From: Sphingomonas melonis
GTDB lineage: Bacteria; Pseudomonadota; Alphaproteobacteria; Sphingomonadales; Sphingomonadaceae
DNA: 64,000 bases
Assembly (NCBI RefSeq): GCF_013409985.1
Contig: NZ_JACCBY010000001.1
Location: 806,001 to 870,000 of the forward strand
Direction: 5' to 3'
Position numbers and translations under genes: made by a program. Below, piece by piece: positions 1 to 8,726 of the stretch. How positions within the stretch are numbered: the stretch's first letter is position 1; each line of letters starts with the position of its first letter. The notes beneath the pieces were generated by a model. That model was not told the DNA's origin and did no database searches. It saw only the letters and a program-made list of their open reading frames with translations.

Positions 1-271
1 GCGCTTCGCACTCTTCATATCGTGATCTTGTGGATAAAGCGGCTGTCGGGTTGGCGGCAGCGATGGTTTTGAACGGACGCTCGCTCAGAGGCGGGGAGAG
101 GAACGCTTCTGGTGGACAGCGGGATGGCCGCTTTCGTGTGAAAATTTTGAAGTAGCGGACGTTGGTTAACGCGGCAGGGAAGGGACTTAGGGACAGCAGA
201 CAGCGCGGCTCGCTCCATTGTAGCTTGAACAAACGCCTTTTCTTAAGGGTCAACCGATCACTGAGCGTTAG
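1..271. other. Non-coding stretch downstream of the pilus genes
   Basis: No convincing gene is visible here. The pilus operon ends at its right edge on the minus strand. The short reading frames that cross it have no recognisable family and no good ribosome binding site. I see no clear terminator hairpin. Confidence 0.5.
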
Positions 272-922
272 TCAGCAGCTAGAGGCGGTGACCCCGTTGA
301 CCGGATTGACGCCTGGATCGGAGATGTCGCGATTGTCGCGCACCATCATCGCTGCAATCTCGTGCATCAACGGCGGGGGAGCAAACCGTGCAGAGATGAT
401 CGGCTGATACCGGTAGGCAATCTCGACGAACATGGCAGGAGCGCTTGATCCTGCCAGGATGCGGGCATTCGTGGGCCCCATGCCGGTGACAGTCAAATTG
501 CCCTTACCGTCACCCTGCCTGCCATAGGTTGAGGGATAAGTAAGCATGCCGTAGCAGCGCTGCCAGTGAAGGTATTGACCGTGTGGCTGGTCGGTGTCGA
601 CCTCCAGGCTGGTAAGGATGACGCGCCCATTGCGCGCCAAATCAAGCGGGCCGCTTTGCAGTCCTGCGCCGACGAATAGATCATTGATTTGCTTCTCGTC
701 TATCTCGGTCTGCACTGAATTCTGAGTTCCAATACGCGCCGCGTTATCGGATATCTGAAGCGCGAGCTGACTGATCTGTTGACGAACAATACAGTAATTG
801 CCGAATTCAAGCAGCCACAGCGAGCCGATTATCAACAGCGGCAAGCACAGCGCGAATTCCATCAGCGCGACGCCACGCGTGTCCCGCCTGATGTGCTTTG
901 CGAACGAAAAGGAAAAGGTCAT
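272..922 (-). CDS. TadE-like minor pseudopilin
   Basis: Small TadE/TadF-type protein of 216 residues that would sit in the inner membrane and take part in assembling a Tad (Flp-type) pilus. A basic N-terminus is followed by one hydrophobic helix (about residues 18-45) that contains the family's Gly...Met-Glu-Phe-Ala pattern; the rest is predicted periplasmic. Its ATG overlaps the stop of the preceding gene (ATGA), so it is translationally coupled as the last gene of a three-gene pilus set on the minus strand. The ATPase, secretin and prepilin peptidase of a Tad system are not in the window. Family placement rests on the N-terminal motif; the C-terminal half is not diagnostic. Confidence 0.75.
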   Translation of the reverse strand: MTFSFSFAKHIRRDTRGVALMEFALCLPLLIIGSLWLLEFGNYCIVRQQISQLALQISDNAARIGTQNSVQTEIDEKQINDLFVGAGLQSGPLDLARNGRVILTSLEVDTDQPHGQYLHWQRCYGMLTYPSTYGRQGDGKGNLTVTGMGPTNARILAGSSAPAMFVEIAYRYQPIISARFAPPPLMHEIAAMMVRDNRDISDPGVNPVNGVTASSC

Positions 923-1515
923 GAGCAGTACCCCATGGGCGGATCGGCCTGCTGATCGTTCGGCTGGTTGCGAATAAGCGTTTTTGCCGTCAGCACCTTC
1001 TGCCGTGCCGAAGGGAGAAGGGCGGTCAGACCGAGGCGATTATAGCTCGCGGTAGCAACCAGCAGGACGACGTCACGCGCGCCGCCCCTGCCGCTTACCG
1101 ATCCGTCTGCGTCCCAGGCGCCATTGCGATTGCTGTCGACGAAGGCCTCGCCGTGGTCGCAGCGACCGTCGTGATCAGCATCGTTATATTCTTCCGCCGG
1201 GTTCGCCGCGTTACTATAGTCATGGTAGCTCTTGGCGACGAGGCGGACATCTGCGCCCGGCATGATCTGATGGACCGCAGTAGTGACGCTCGCCGTGATT
1301 GCATCGACCCGAACCGATGAGCTCGCACCCTCCAGACTGAGGTCACGGGCAGCCTTCTGTAACGATCCGGTCAGCGCTGAGCGGACGTACATAGTGTGAC
1401 ACGTTTCAAGACCGCCGAGCAGCAGCAACAGCAGAACGGGCGTGACGATTGCGAACTCGACGAGGGTCGCCCCACGAGCCGATCGCGCCAGCCGCAAGCA
1501 TAAGGATATCGTCAC
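919..1515 (-). CDS. TadE/TadF-like pilus protein with EF-hand-like loops
   Basis: 198-residue TadE-family protein with the typical start: a short basic stretch, then Gly-Ala-Thr-Leu-Val-Glu-Phe-Ala and a leucine-rich membrane helix (about residues 15-40). Around residues 110-140 there are two closely spaced Asp/Asn-rich loops, DADHDGRCDHGE and DSNRNGAWDAD. They resemble dockerin or EF-hand calcium-binding loops and are not standard in TadE proteins. The gene overlaps both neighbours by four bases, so the three pilus genes form one operon. Expected to be membrane anchored with a periplasmic domain. Calcium binding is my inference from the loop spacing. Confidence 0.75.
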   Translation of the reverse strand: MTISLCLRLARSARGATLVEFAIVTPVLLLLLLGGLETCHTMYVRSALTGSLQKAARDLSLEGASSSVRVDAITASVTTAVHQIMPGADVRLVAKSYHDYSNAANPAEEYNDADHDGRCDHGEAFVDSNRNGAWDADGSVSGRGGARDVVLLVATASYNRLGLTALLPSARQKVLTAKTLIRNQPNDQQADPPMGYCS

Positions 1516-3512
1516 TTGGTCAGCCTCAATTGCGCGATCTTCGCCGCGATTTCAGCGAAGGTGTCGTTAAGCTGCTGGGTGTTGTTGGCTTGGAACGCTC
1601 GCCCCTGCGACGCACAGTTCTTGAGCAGCGGGGTGAGAGTGGTGCCAAAGGCAATGACCCAGACTGTGATGCCTTTCTGATTCTTGGCGATGCCGCAATA
1701 TTTGGTCAGCCGGTCCTCGACGATCGTATTCTGGTCGCTATCGGTTGGTAGTGACCCGGCATTGGTGCGGCGCCGGTCGAGCGCCGACAGGCCGTAGGCG
1801 TCATAGTCCTGGATGTGCGATTCGGTATCGCCGTCGGTCATGAAGATGATGTTGCGGGCGATCGAACTGCCATCGGGCGCGGCGGTGTTCTCGCTGCCGA
1901 AGATGCCTTCCTTGGAGATCAGCCGTAGTCCCCAGAGGAAGCCGATGTCGTGGTAGGTATCGCCGCGAGTAAGCAACGCGTTCAAGTACGACTGCACCAC
2001 ACTGGCGGTTAGGCCCGCCTCCTTGCTCTGCAGCTTGCGCGCCGCGCTCGGGCAGGCGGCGCGACTGGTAGTATAGCTGGAGAGCTGTGTGTAGCCTGTC
2101 GTCGTGTTCACCGCATCGACGTTCCAACCCGTCGGCGCGCCGCTGTTATAGCTCGTGGTGGTGACCTGACGTGCGAAGACGAGCGCGGGGAGGAATGGGC
2201 GCCATTGCGTATCTGGGTTGGACGGGTCGGGGATGCTGTCGACATCCATGTCCCAGGCGGTGCCGGTCTCGTAGGGCCGCAGCGTTTTGCGTTCCTCGAT
2301 ACAGGCATTGGACGCGGTCCACGATACTTTCTGATCGCTGCCGACCATGGCGGAACCCGAAGGCGCGTTGACATTCGCCATCGACACGTTGGTCGCACCC
2401 GCCATCAATCCGGTGCTGGCCGATCCCTTGAAGGCTGCAACATTATAACTCACTGCGCGATACCAAAAGTAATTATAAGTCGTATAAATTGGCTGGTTGG
2501 CGTTCGGGTTATTTGAGACTGTCTGGGTTTGCTGCTGCTGTGTGCTGGGATAACTGTTCTTCGTGATCACGCATTGCCCGCTGCTGTTCACCGACGCGGA
2601 ATAGGTATCACCCCCATAGGTCCTGTAGTTGGTCCGTGAGCGTGGGACCGCGGTAGCGGACGGGTCCCAAGCAGAGCTCGACGTGTTGGTGCTGGTGGCC
2701 GTGTTTGCCGGCGCGATGCAGTTCTCGGGGTCGCCGTAGCTGGTGCTTGTCGTGGGTGTTGAAGGCGACCAGGCCGAGTAGCTGGTCATCGTCGCTGGCT
2801 GCGTACCGGTTTGCACCTTTTCTTGGCGATCGAACTGGCGGGATTGATAGTTCCAGGTGTCGACCAGCCACTCGCGCCGTAAAAGTAAGCCGACGTTGAC
2901 CGTATTTGAATAGGGCACAAAGCCATATCGGACCTGCGTCCCGGCGATCTTCGCCTGCTCCAGTGTGTTGTAGAAATTGAGGACGGCATTGCGCAGTCCT
3001 GTGATTTTGCTCGCCGAATCTCCGGGGTTTGGGTCGGTCATCGATCCGGTTGTATCGAGTACGAACATCACGTCCGTGTTCGGCAATTGCAGCTGCGCGT
3101 CGCACTTGCTAACGAGATTGACCTGCTTGAAGCCAAATATCTGCATGATTGCCATCGGAACCGAGGTCGACGCGGTCCCGTGGACGACAACATTTGCATC
3201 GACGCTGGGCTGCGGAAACTGCGTGTTAAACGATCCGTATCGCCCGGGAGAGAAGTTTGCGTTGAAATAGGCGAGCGCCGTTGGATACGTTGTCGGTATG
3301 ACGTTCGTACCCTGCATAGATTTGCGATAGGCGAGCACACCCGCATCGCAGCCTTGCTGCATGCGCGTCTTGATTAGGTAGATGCGACTTAAATCCAGCG
3401 CGCCGCCGCCCATCGCCAGCAGCAAGGTTAAGCCGAGCGCTGACAGGATCATGACGTTACCGCGTTCATCCCGTGCGATACGATTGAGTAGGTGTGATGA
3501 GCGATTTGACAT
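1512..3512 (-). CDS. TadG-like pilus protein with von Willebrand A domain
   Basis: 666 residues. The N-terminus has the Tad-type helix (residues about 17-42, with RGNVMILSA). A von Willebrand factor A fold starts near residue 147 and carries the metal-ion (MIDAS) motif DTTGS at 153-157. The vWA domain is interrupted by a long Ser/Thr/Asn/Tyr-rich insertion, and the fold resumes near the C-terminus (FMTDGDTE, then VWVIAFGTT). Such proteins are thought to act in Tad pilus assembly or adhesion outside the inner membrane. The start is supported by GGAG five bases before the ATG. It is the first gene of the pilus operon and overlaps the next by ATGA. Confidence 0.8.
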   Translation of the reverse strand: MSNRSSHLLNRIARDERGNVMILSALGLTLLLAMGGGALDLSRIYLIKTRMQQGCDAGVLAYRKSMQGTNVIPTTYPTALAYFNANFSPGRYGSFNTQFPQPSVDANVVVHGTASTSVPMAIMQIFGFKQVNLVSKCDAQLQLPNTDVMFVLDTTGSMTDPNPGDSASKITGLRNAVLNFYNTLEQAKIAGTQVRYGFVPYSNTVNVGLLLRREWLVDTWNYQSRQFDRQEKVQTGTQPATMTSYSAWSPSTPTTSTSYGDPENCIAPANTATSTNTSSSAWDPSATAVPRSRTNYRTYGGDTYSASVNSSGQCVITKNSYPSTQQQQTQTVSNNPNANQPIYTTYNYFWYRAVSYNVAAFKGSASTGLMAGATNVSMANVNAPSGSAMVGSDQKVSWTASNACIEERKTLRPYETGTAWDMDVDSIPDPSNPDTQWRPFLPALVFARQVTTTSYNSGAPTGWNVDAVNTTTGYTQLSSYTTSRAACPSAARKLQSKEAGLTASVVQSYLNALLTRGDTYHDIGFLWGLRLISKEGIFGSENTAAPDGSSIARNIIFMTDGDTESHIQDYDAYGLSALDRRRTNAGSLPTDSDQNTIVEDRLTKYCGIAKNQKGITVWVIAFGTTLTPLLKNCASQGRAFQANNTQQLNDTFAEIAAKIAQLRLTK

Positions 3513-4035
3513 AGTGCTCCGCTGCTACCCGGCGATTTCTCGGTGTGGCTCAAAACGAGACTAACCCAGAATGGTTAATAATCAGGCCAAATCGGCATGA
3601 ATTTTATCCCCTCTCAAGGCTGCGAGGCGCCAAAGAAATCTCTGTGTTACGTCGGTGTAGCAGCGGCTTGATCAGTGCCTTTCGAGCCGGAATCTGGTAA
3701 AAAACACTGCCACTAGATCTGTAGAGCATGGCATCAGTAGGCCTACGTGTCGGGGGAGAAGCGGCCGGTCCGCTTTCAGATAGCGATTCCGGAAGCTGCC
3801 GTCCGTTCAGACGCAGGGAAGGGGCTTCAAACGTCCGCGGGATGATGGAACGCTGACATTCCGCTAACGCGAACGCCAGCCTACATAGCCGACACTATGC
3901 CGAGCCGCTTCTACCAAAAAAGCGGTGAAACAGAAATAGTTGGCTGTTCTTAGAATGAGGCAAACAACCGAGTTCTGGGGGAACTCGCGATCGATGATCG
4001 AATTGTATGCCGCCGTAGGATAACGGGAGAGTGCT
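3513..4035. other. Intergenic region with repeat-like debris
   Basis: 523 bases without a supported gene. It must hold the promoter of the pilus operon at its left end and the 3' end of the coumarate ligase operon at its right end. The stretch around 3755-3845 has the 'aGCGGCCGGTCCGCTTTC...GGAAGC' flavour of the dispersed intergenic repeats seen elsewhere in the window. No terminator is convincing. Confidence 0.4.
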
Positions 4036-5205
4036 TCAAGACCAGTCCGCCAGTTTTCCCATCGGGGTGCGGGGCAGCGCCGCGCCATACGCGTAGCGCA
4101 CCGGTCTCTCGGGCGCAGACATCAGCGCCGCTCTTTCCTGCAGCGATCGTTCAAGAGCCCGCGCATCAATGCCGTCGTCAGGTACTACGAAAGCTTTGAG
4201 CCGCGCATCGGCGCCCAGTCTTACTGAGGCATCAGCGACGCCCGGCACGGCGCGCAACATCTCCGCTACCCGCTGCGGCCAGACATTGTGCCCGCCGACC
4301 TGAACCGCCGCGTCGCGGCGCCCGACCGGGCGGAGCGCTCGCTCGCCGGTGCGGGTAACGCGATCGGGCAGCGGCCAGTGCTCGCCATGGCGGTCGATTA
4401 CCGCGTCGTCGCCGACAGCCAGCCGCCAGCGCGGCAGCAACCGGTAGTCGGGGTCGGGCGCGACCCGCACCGCAACCGCGCTCAATTCCGACGCTCCGTA
4501 CACGTCGAGGAGGCGCTCGATACCGACGTTTAGAACCGCCGCCTCGACATCCCCCGGAAGCGGCGCGCCGGAGCTGACGCCCCACACGTCCGCTGGCAGC
4601 GATCCGGCGAGCCGCGGCAGCACGCGCCACTGATCGGGCACCGCGACGACAAGGTCGCCGGGCAGGAGATCAAGCCGCGCACCGATCCGCCGCTCCACTA
4701 CGGGCAGCGCCGCTACGGCGGGCAGCAGCGCGGTCCAGATCAGTCCGTAGAGGTGATCGGCGCACACCATGGCTACGACGCGGCGCCGTCCGGCCACCAT
4801 CGAAGCAAAATAGGCGGCCTCATCCAGCAGGTCGGCGAGCACATGAGTACAGCGTTTGGGGCGTCCGGTCGAACCCGAAGTCGCGACGGTGATCGCCCCC
4901 CACGCGCCGCCCGGCGCGCGCGCGACCCAGGCAAGCAGATCGCTGATTTGCTCGGGCGGCTGCTCCGTCAGCGTGGCGGCATCGAGATCGAACATCTCTG
5001 CCAGCGCCGCAAGTATGCCGAAGAACGCCAGCGAATCGAGTCCCAGCCCGCCGTCGCCGAGCGGCATGTCCGTTGCCCAGCTGCCGGACGGCAAGGCGTC
5101 CTCGCGCCCGCCGCGCAGGCGCACGATCTCAGCGCGAACGACCGCCTGGACGATCCGCGCGATCGCGGCCGGATGAAGCTGCGTGGACACCGAGCGCCCG
5201 TTCAC
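4036..5205 (-). CDS. Short 4-coumarate:CoA ligase-like enzyme (PYP chromophore type)
   Basis: Short acyl-adenylate-forming enzyme of 389 residues. An N-terminal acyl-carrier-like segment contains GLDSL (residues 55-59). Next comes the AMP-binding loop TSGSTGRPK (109-117), then YGASE, and a C-terminal domain ending in PMGK, the conserved lysine of the adenylation step. The reduced size and the position beside a PYP gene match the ligase family that activates p-coumaric acid for attachment to PYP. The GTG start at 5205 overlaps the stop of the cyclase gene (GTGA); an in-frame ATG lies at 5229. It is third in the pyp operon. Substrate is inferred from context; an unrelated ligase-carrier fusion is the main alternative. 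Confidence 0.75.
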   Translation of the reverse strand: MNGRSVSTQLHPAAIARIVQAVVRAEIVRLRGGREDALPSGSWATDMPLGDGGLGLDSLAFFGILAALAEMFDLDAATLTEQPPEQISDLLAWVARAPGGAWGAITVATSGSTGRPKRCTHVLADLLDEAAYFASMVAGRRRVVAMVCADHLYGLIWTALLPAVAALPVVERRIGARLDLLPGDLVVAVPDQWRVLPRLAGSLPADVWGVSSGAPLPGDVEAAVLNVGIERLLDVYGASELSAVAVRVAPDPDYRLLPRWRLAVGDDAVIDRHGEHWPLPDRVTRTGERALRPVGRRDAAVQVGGHNVWPQRVAEMLRAVPGVADASVRLGADARLKAFVVPDDGIDARALERSLQERAALMSAPERPVRYAYGAALPRTPMGKLADWS

Positions 5206-6497
5206 GCGGCGAGTGCGCGGGCGCCGCATACCCGGTCCCGCCCCTCGTGCTTGGCGGCGTAGAGACGCTCGTCGGCAAGCGCGATCAGCCGGTCGATATT
5301 GCCGTCTGCTTCGGCGAGCGTCGCGCAGCCCAGACTGGCGGTCGCCTTAAGGATCCCGCCAGCGACAGGAACAACGATGGCGGCGACTTCGCGGCGCATC
5401 GCTTCCGCCAACGCTTCGGCGGCGTCACCGTCGTGATCCGGCAGGAGCGCGGCGAACTCCTCACCGCCCAGGCGGGCGAACGTCGCGCCGCGCGGCATCA
5501 GTGCCATACAAACCTTCGCGACGGCGCAGAGCAATTCGTCGCCGACTGGGTGGCCGTAAGCATCGTTGACGCGCTTGAAATAATCGAGGTCAAGCATCAC
5601 CAGCGCCGCCCCGCGCGCGGTGCTCTGCCACCCTGTGTGCATCCGGTCTAGGCACTGGCGGAAATGCATCCGGTTAGCCGCCCCGGTCAGGTGATCGCAG
5701 GTAAGCAGACGGCGAAGGTCTTCCGTCACCGCGCCGCGCCGCGGCACATCGCGCAGTACGACCGAGAAACCGTCTGGGCCGGCTCCCTCGGCGTCCTGAC
5801 GGGCTACCACGAGCCGCTGGCACCAGTAACGCTCGCCCGACGCGCGACACTGCCATCCCTCGATCAGGTGCCACCCGTCACGCGCCGCCACCGCCAACTG
5901 GTCGTGGAGCGCGGCCGGATCAGCCCCGCCCTCGCAGCGTAGGATGTCGCCGAGGTCGCGCCCCATGACTTCGGCGCACGATCGCCCGGTCTGCTGTGCA
6001 AACGCCTCGTTCGCGGTGAGGATGAAACCCGCCGTGGACAAATTGACGACGGCATAGTCGTTGATCCGGTCGAGCAGGGTAGAGAACCACGCATCCGCCT
6101 GGCGCAGCCGCTGCTCCTGCGCCACCTGTGCGCTGATGTCCGCGATCGTCGCCATCAGCCGGTCTGGGCCGAGCTTTACGACTGAGCAGGCGAGCACCTT
6201 GGGTGCTGAACCCGCGCGGCCATTGCCCAGATCGACGGTGATCCGATGCCCGTCGCAGACGCGCCCGGTGTCGCGGGGATGATCCGCCACCATGGTGCGG
6301 ATCTCGGGCGCGTGGCGCTCCAGGATCGAGAACAGGTTGTCGATGTCCCGCTCGCCGGCGAGCGGGAACAAATGCTGCATCGCGTGCGGATTGACCATTG
6401 CGATGCTGCCGACGGCATCACATTCCACCAGCCCCACCGGACACGCGTAGAGAAATTCTAGTAGCCGCTGCTCGCCCGAGTCTCCCATCGCCGTCAC
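5202..6497 (-). CDS. PAS-GGDEF diguanylate cyclase
   Basis: 431 residues. The first ~250 hold sensor sequence that looks like two or three PAS-type domains, with a QTGRS...G.DL segment typical of PAS. The C-terminal ~170 residues are a GGDEF domain (LTGAANR..., DLDYFKRVND) with an intact active-site GGEEF near residue 343, so it should make cyclic di-GMP. The upstream inhibitory-site tetrad normally RxxD reads Arg-Gly-Ala-Thr, so product inhibition is probably lost. No membrane helix is seen, so it is likely cytosolic. The GTG start overlaps the PYP stop (GTGA). It is sandwiched between PYP and the coumarate ligase, and is presumably the output partner of the light sensor. Confidence 0.85.
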   Translation of the reverse strand: MTAMGDSGEQRLLEFLYACPVGLVECDAVGSIAMVNPHAMQHLFPLAGERDIDNLFSILERHAPEIRTMVADHPRDTGRVCDGHRITVDLGNGRAGSAPKVLACSVVKLGPDRLMATIADISAQVAQEQRLRQADAWFSTLLDRINDYAVVNLSTAGFILTANEAFAQQTGRSCAEVMGRDLGDILRCEGGADPAALHDQLAVAARDGWHLIEGWQCRASGERYWCQRLVVARQDAEGAGPDGFSVVLRDVPRRGAVTEDLRRLLTCDHLTGAANRMHFRQCLDRMHTGWQSTARGAALVMLDLDYFKRVNDAYGHPVGDELLCAVAKVCMALMPRGATFARLGGEEFAALLPDHDGDAAEALAEAMRREVAAIVVPVAGGILKATASLGCATLAEADGNIDRLIALADERLYAAKHEGRDRVCGARALAA

Positions 6498-6853
6498 CGT
6501 TCGATCAGGACGTAGCGGTAGCGCGCCGCGGGACCCGCCAGCAGGCGCAACCGGACACGCGTCGGTCGCATTCTGAGCGTGAGCACGTAGGGAATGATCT
6601 CGTCGAGCGCTGTCTCATCCTCGAACCGCTGCGCGACCATGAAGTTGTTCATGCACTGACCGACCGCGTCGAAGAACGGCACCCCCATCACCGATGTCGG
6701 GTCGAGCCCCGACATCCGCGCCTCTGTCGCGTTGTAGATGTGAACAACCGTTGCGTCATCGAAGCCAACAACCCCGAACGGCAGTGCGTCGCGCGCCGCC
6801 TGCGGCATGCCCTCCAGCTGCGGCAACGCAATTGTCTCGAACTCGTCATCCAT
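6494..6853 (-). CDS. pyp: Photoactive yellow protein
   Basis: 119-residue PAS-fold blue-light receptor that would bind p-coumaric acid through a thioester. Aligned by eye to Halorhodospira halophila PYP, the chromophore-contact residues are kept: Tyr40 (Tyr42), Glu44 (Glu46), Cys67 (Cys69, the attachment site), Ser48 for Thr50 and Met95 for Met100. Arg52 is replaced by Leu50, and the segment between the cysteine and Met95 is about three residues shorter. These changes may alter colour or photocycle rate. It is first of three overlapping genes with the cyclase and coumarate ligase on the minus strand. Conservation of all three key residues makes a non-chromophoric PAS protein unlikely. Confidence 0.9.
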   Translation of the reverse strand: MDDEFETIALPQLEGMPQAARDALPFGVVGFDDATVVHIYNATEARMSGLDPTSVMGVPFFDAVGQCMNNFMVAQRFEDETALDEIIPYVLTLRMRPTRVRLRLLAGPAARYRYVLIER

Positions 6854-7351
6854 GGCTCACCCGTCGATGTTTGATCCGAAAATGACAGAATGGAATGAAG
6901 GAAGCGTGACCATGGCTAAGCTGGTCAGACGAGACTGATGGGCTATCTCAGGTGCGGGATAAGGTGTTTCGATCGAGACCGTGACGTGAAAGCGCACACA
7001 GGCTTGCCGCGGAAGTGCGGAGCTTCGAGTAGTCACGTATGTCCCGCTTCTTGTAACGCCGGAACGCTGGTTTTGGGTGGAAAGCGGCCCGGCCGTTTTC
7101 GGGCAGCACACATCGGTAAGGAGCCGTTCGTTCACGGTTTCTCAGTCGGCCGCCTAGCGCTCAATTGTGCTCATTCAGGCACCCGAGCCTATCCAGATAG
7201 CCGCCTGTCATCCATCTAGCTATGATCTAAATAATGGGTCAAAAGCACTTTGTCAGCTTCGGGCCAAGTAAAAATAGCAAAAGGGGCGTTCGCTAGTTCC
7301 AGAATCCGAGGATAAGTAGATGATCCTTCACGAAGAAAGCACGGGCGATGT
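6854..7351. other. Upstream region of the pyp operon, with repeat debris
   Basis: 498 bases without a supported gene. The pyp promoter should lie at the left edge, but I cannot identify -35/-10 boxes. At about 7060-7115 a piece resembles the dispersed repeat ('GGTTTTGGGTGGAAAGCGGCCCGGCCGTTTTCGGGC' style, in two parts). The right part is the 3' flank of the CD-NTase gene. Confidence 0.4.
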
Positions 7352-8125
7352 TCATTCCGGTATGAGCTTCTTAATCTCGCTTTCGGCGGTGTAGGGCATG
7401 TTATCCCGCTCATACTCACGCACCTTCGCGACGATCTCCTTAGCGCGGTTAATGCGCTCATTCCGCCACTGCGCTGCTTGGTTGGCAGCGAGCTTGTCGA
7501 AAATCGAAAAAAGATAGTCTTTTTCATTAGACGCAAGATAGTAATATTGTTCAACTATCCACTTTTCAAAGGCGTAGCTGTCAAAGACATATCCGGCCTT
7601 TGCGTTCCAGAATTTGGCAAGGCGGATCGTTGGCTTGATAAGGCCGTACTCAGATTGATTTTTAGCGGTAAGCGCCGAATTAAAGTCATTAGGATTGGTG
7701 TTCTGCCAAGCCGATGCGCCGTCGGGAATTTTGTAAGCGCTGGTCCATGTGTCCGTCAGAGCCGGTACCAGATCAAATTTGATGTGATTGAGCTGCAAGA
7801 CGATCGTCGGCGACGATTGCTTAATATCGGACGACGAATAATAAGCGTCAGCGAAGCGCCGGAGGCGATCGATGTATGTCTGCGGCGTGTAGCCGCCTTC
7901 GCTAAACACGATCATGTAATCGATATCGGAATGCTCATCCATGGCGCGGGGCAGGATGGTGCCGCGGGTCGACGATCCGAAGCGAAAGTGCTGCGTTAAC
8001 GTAGAGCCGAAGTGGGAATTGAGGCGCGATGACAGGGTGCTGATCGACGTGTTAATCGAGGTCTGCTCGGTCGCGGACAGAACCGCACTGCTGGCTCGGT
8101 TCTGAAGGTAAGTGAGAACGGACAT
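7352..8125 (-). CDS. CD-NTase-like (SMODS) nucleotidyltransferase
   Basis: 257 residues with a Pol-beta-type nucleotidyltransferase core: Gly-Ser in GSSTRGT (residues 50-56), the Asp-x-Asp pair in SDIDY (67-69) and the third acidic residue in KFDLVPA (Asp118). A helical C-terminal half follows. The motif spacing and the partner gene fit the SMODS/CD-NTase group that makes cyclic nucleotide signals in CBASS anti-phage systems. It is shorter than many CD-NTases. Its ATG shares one base with the stop of the upstream SLATT gene (TGATG). In CBASS the effector reads the nucleotide and harms the cell on infection; here the SLATT protein is the candidate effector. Product chemistry cannot be told from sequence. 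Confidence 0.75.
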   Translation of the reverse strand: MSVLTYLQNRASSAVLSATEQTSINTSISTLSSRLNSHFGSTLTQHFRFGSSTRGTILPRAMDEHSDIDYMIVFSEGGYTPQTYIDRLRRFADAYYSSSDIKQSSPTIVLQLNHIKFDLVPALTDTWTSAYKIPDGASAWQNTNPNDFNSALTAKNQSEYGLIKPTIRLAKFWNAKAGYVFDSYAFEKWIVEQYYYLASNEKDYLFSIFDKLAANQAAQWRNERINRAKEIVAKVREYERDNMPYTAESEIKKLIPE

Positions 8126-8634
8126 CAGGCGTCTTTCCTGTCAACGCGATGCGCGGCTTCGCCTTCGTCGATGCCTCTACGAGCAAGTTCGAAGTCGCGG
8201 CGCGCCGGCTGTGCGCTAGCTTGGTTGAGTTCGTTGCGGCGTTTGGTGATCTCGTCGAGGTTCGCGATCGCGGCTGCATCGTCGCAGGCGGCGTCGAGCT
8301 TAACTGTGCGCAACACGCGCGCATCGTTGCGGAGCGTAAGGTACTGGTCGCCACTCCCCTTGTGCGATGACGCCCGCTCCGAAGGTTTAAGGAAGGTCGA
8401 TAAGGCAGTCAGAATTGCAACAATTGTCGACATAACTCCGGCGATCTCGGGTTGGTCTTTGAAAAAGGCCGTTCCCGCTAAAGCGCTGAGAATGACGGCA
8501 GGAACGCCAAGGAATAAATGGTATCGGCTCCACCGCACGCCGGCGTTGAATTGTGCTTTGCCAGAATGGATGCAGTCTTCCTCAATACGCTGAAGCTCAT
8601 TTTGGATGGCGGTTCTAGTAGGCGTCTCGCTCAT
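8125..8634 (-). CDS. SLATT-domain two-helix membrane protein (first)
   Basis: 169 residues with two membrane helices (about 39-58 and 64-82), followed by Lys-Pro-Ser-Glu-Arg-Ala...His-Lys-Gly and a long helical tail. That is the SLATT arrangement (SMODS- and SLOG-associating two-transmembrane effectors). Such proteins are predicted to form a pore or disrupt the inner membrane when a nucleotide signal appears. The start has AGGA before the ATG. The gene is directly coupled to the CD-NTase that follows it, and lies 92 bases after the stop of a second SLATT gene. Effector role is from family knowledge, not from this sequence. Confidence 0.75.
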   Translation of the reverse strand: MSETPTRTAIQNELQRIEEDCIHSGKAQFNAGVRWSRYHLFLGVPAVILSALAGTAFFKDQPEIAGVMSTIVAILTALSTFLKPSERASSHKGSGDQYLTLRNDARVLRTVKLDAACDDAAAIANLDEITKRRNELNQASAQPARRDFELARRGIDEGEAAHRVDRKDA

Positions 8635-8726
8635 GCGTCATCCTGAACAACGGGCGTGGTCATTGGTGACCGCAAAAGCTCACCCCTGCAAGGCAGGCTT
8701 TCTGAGGTGGTGCCATTTTTTTAGAG

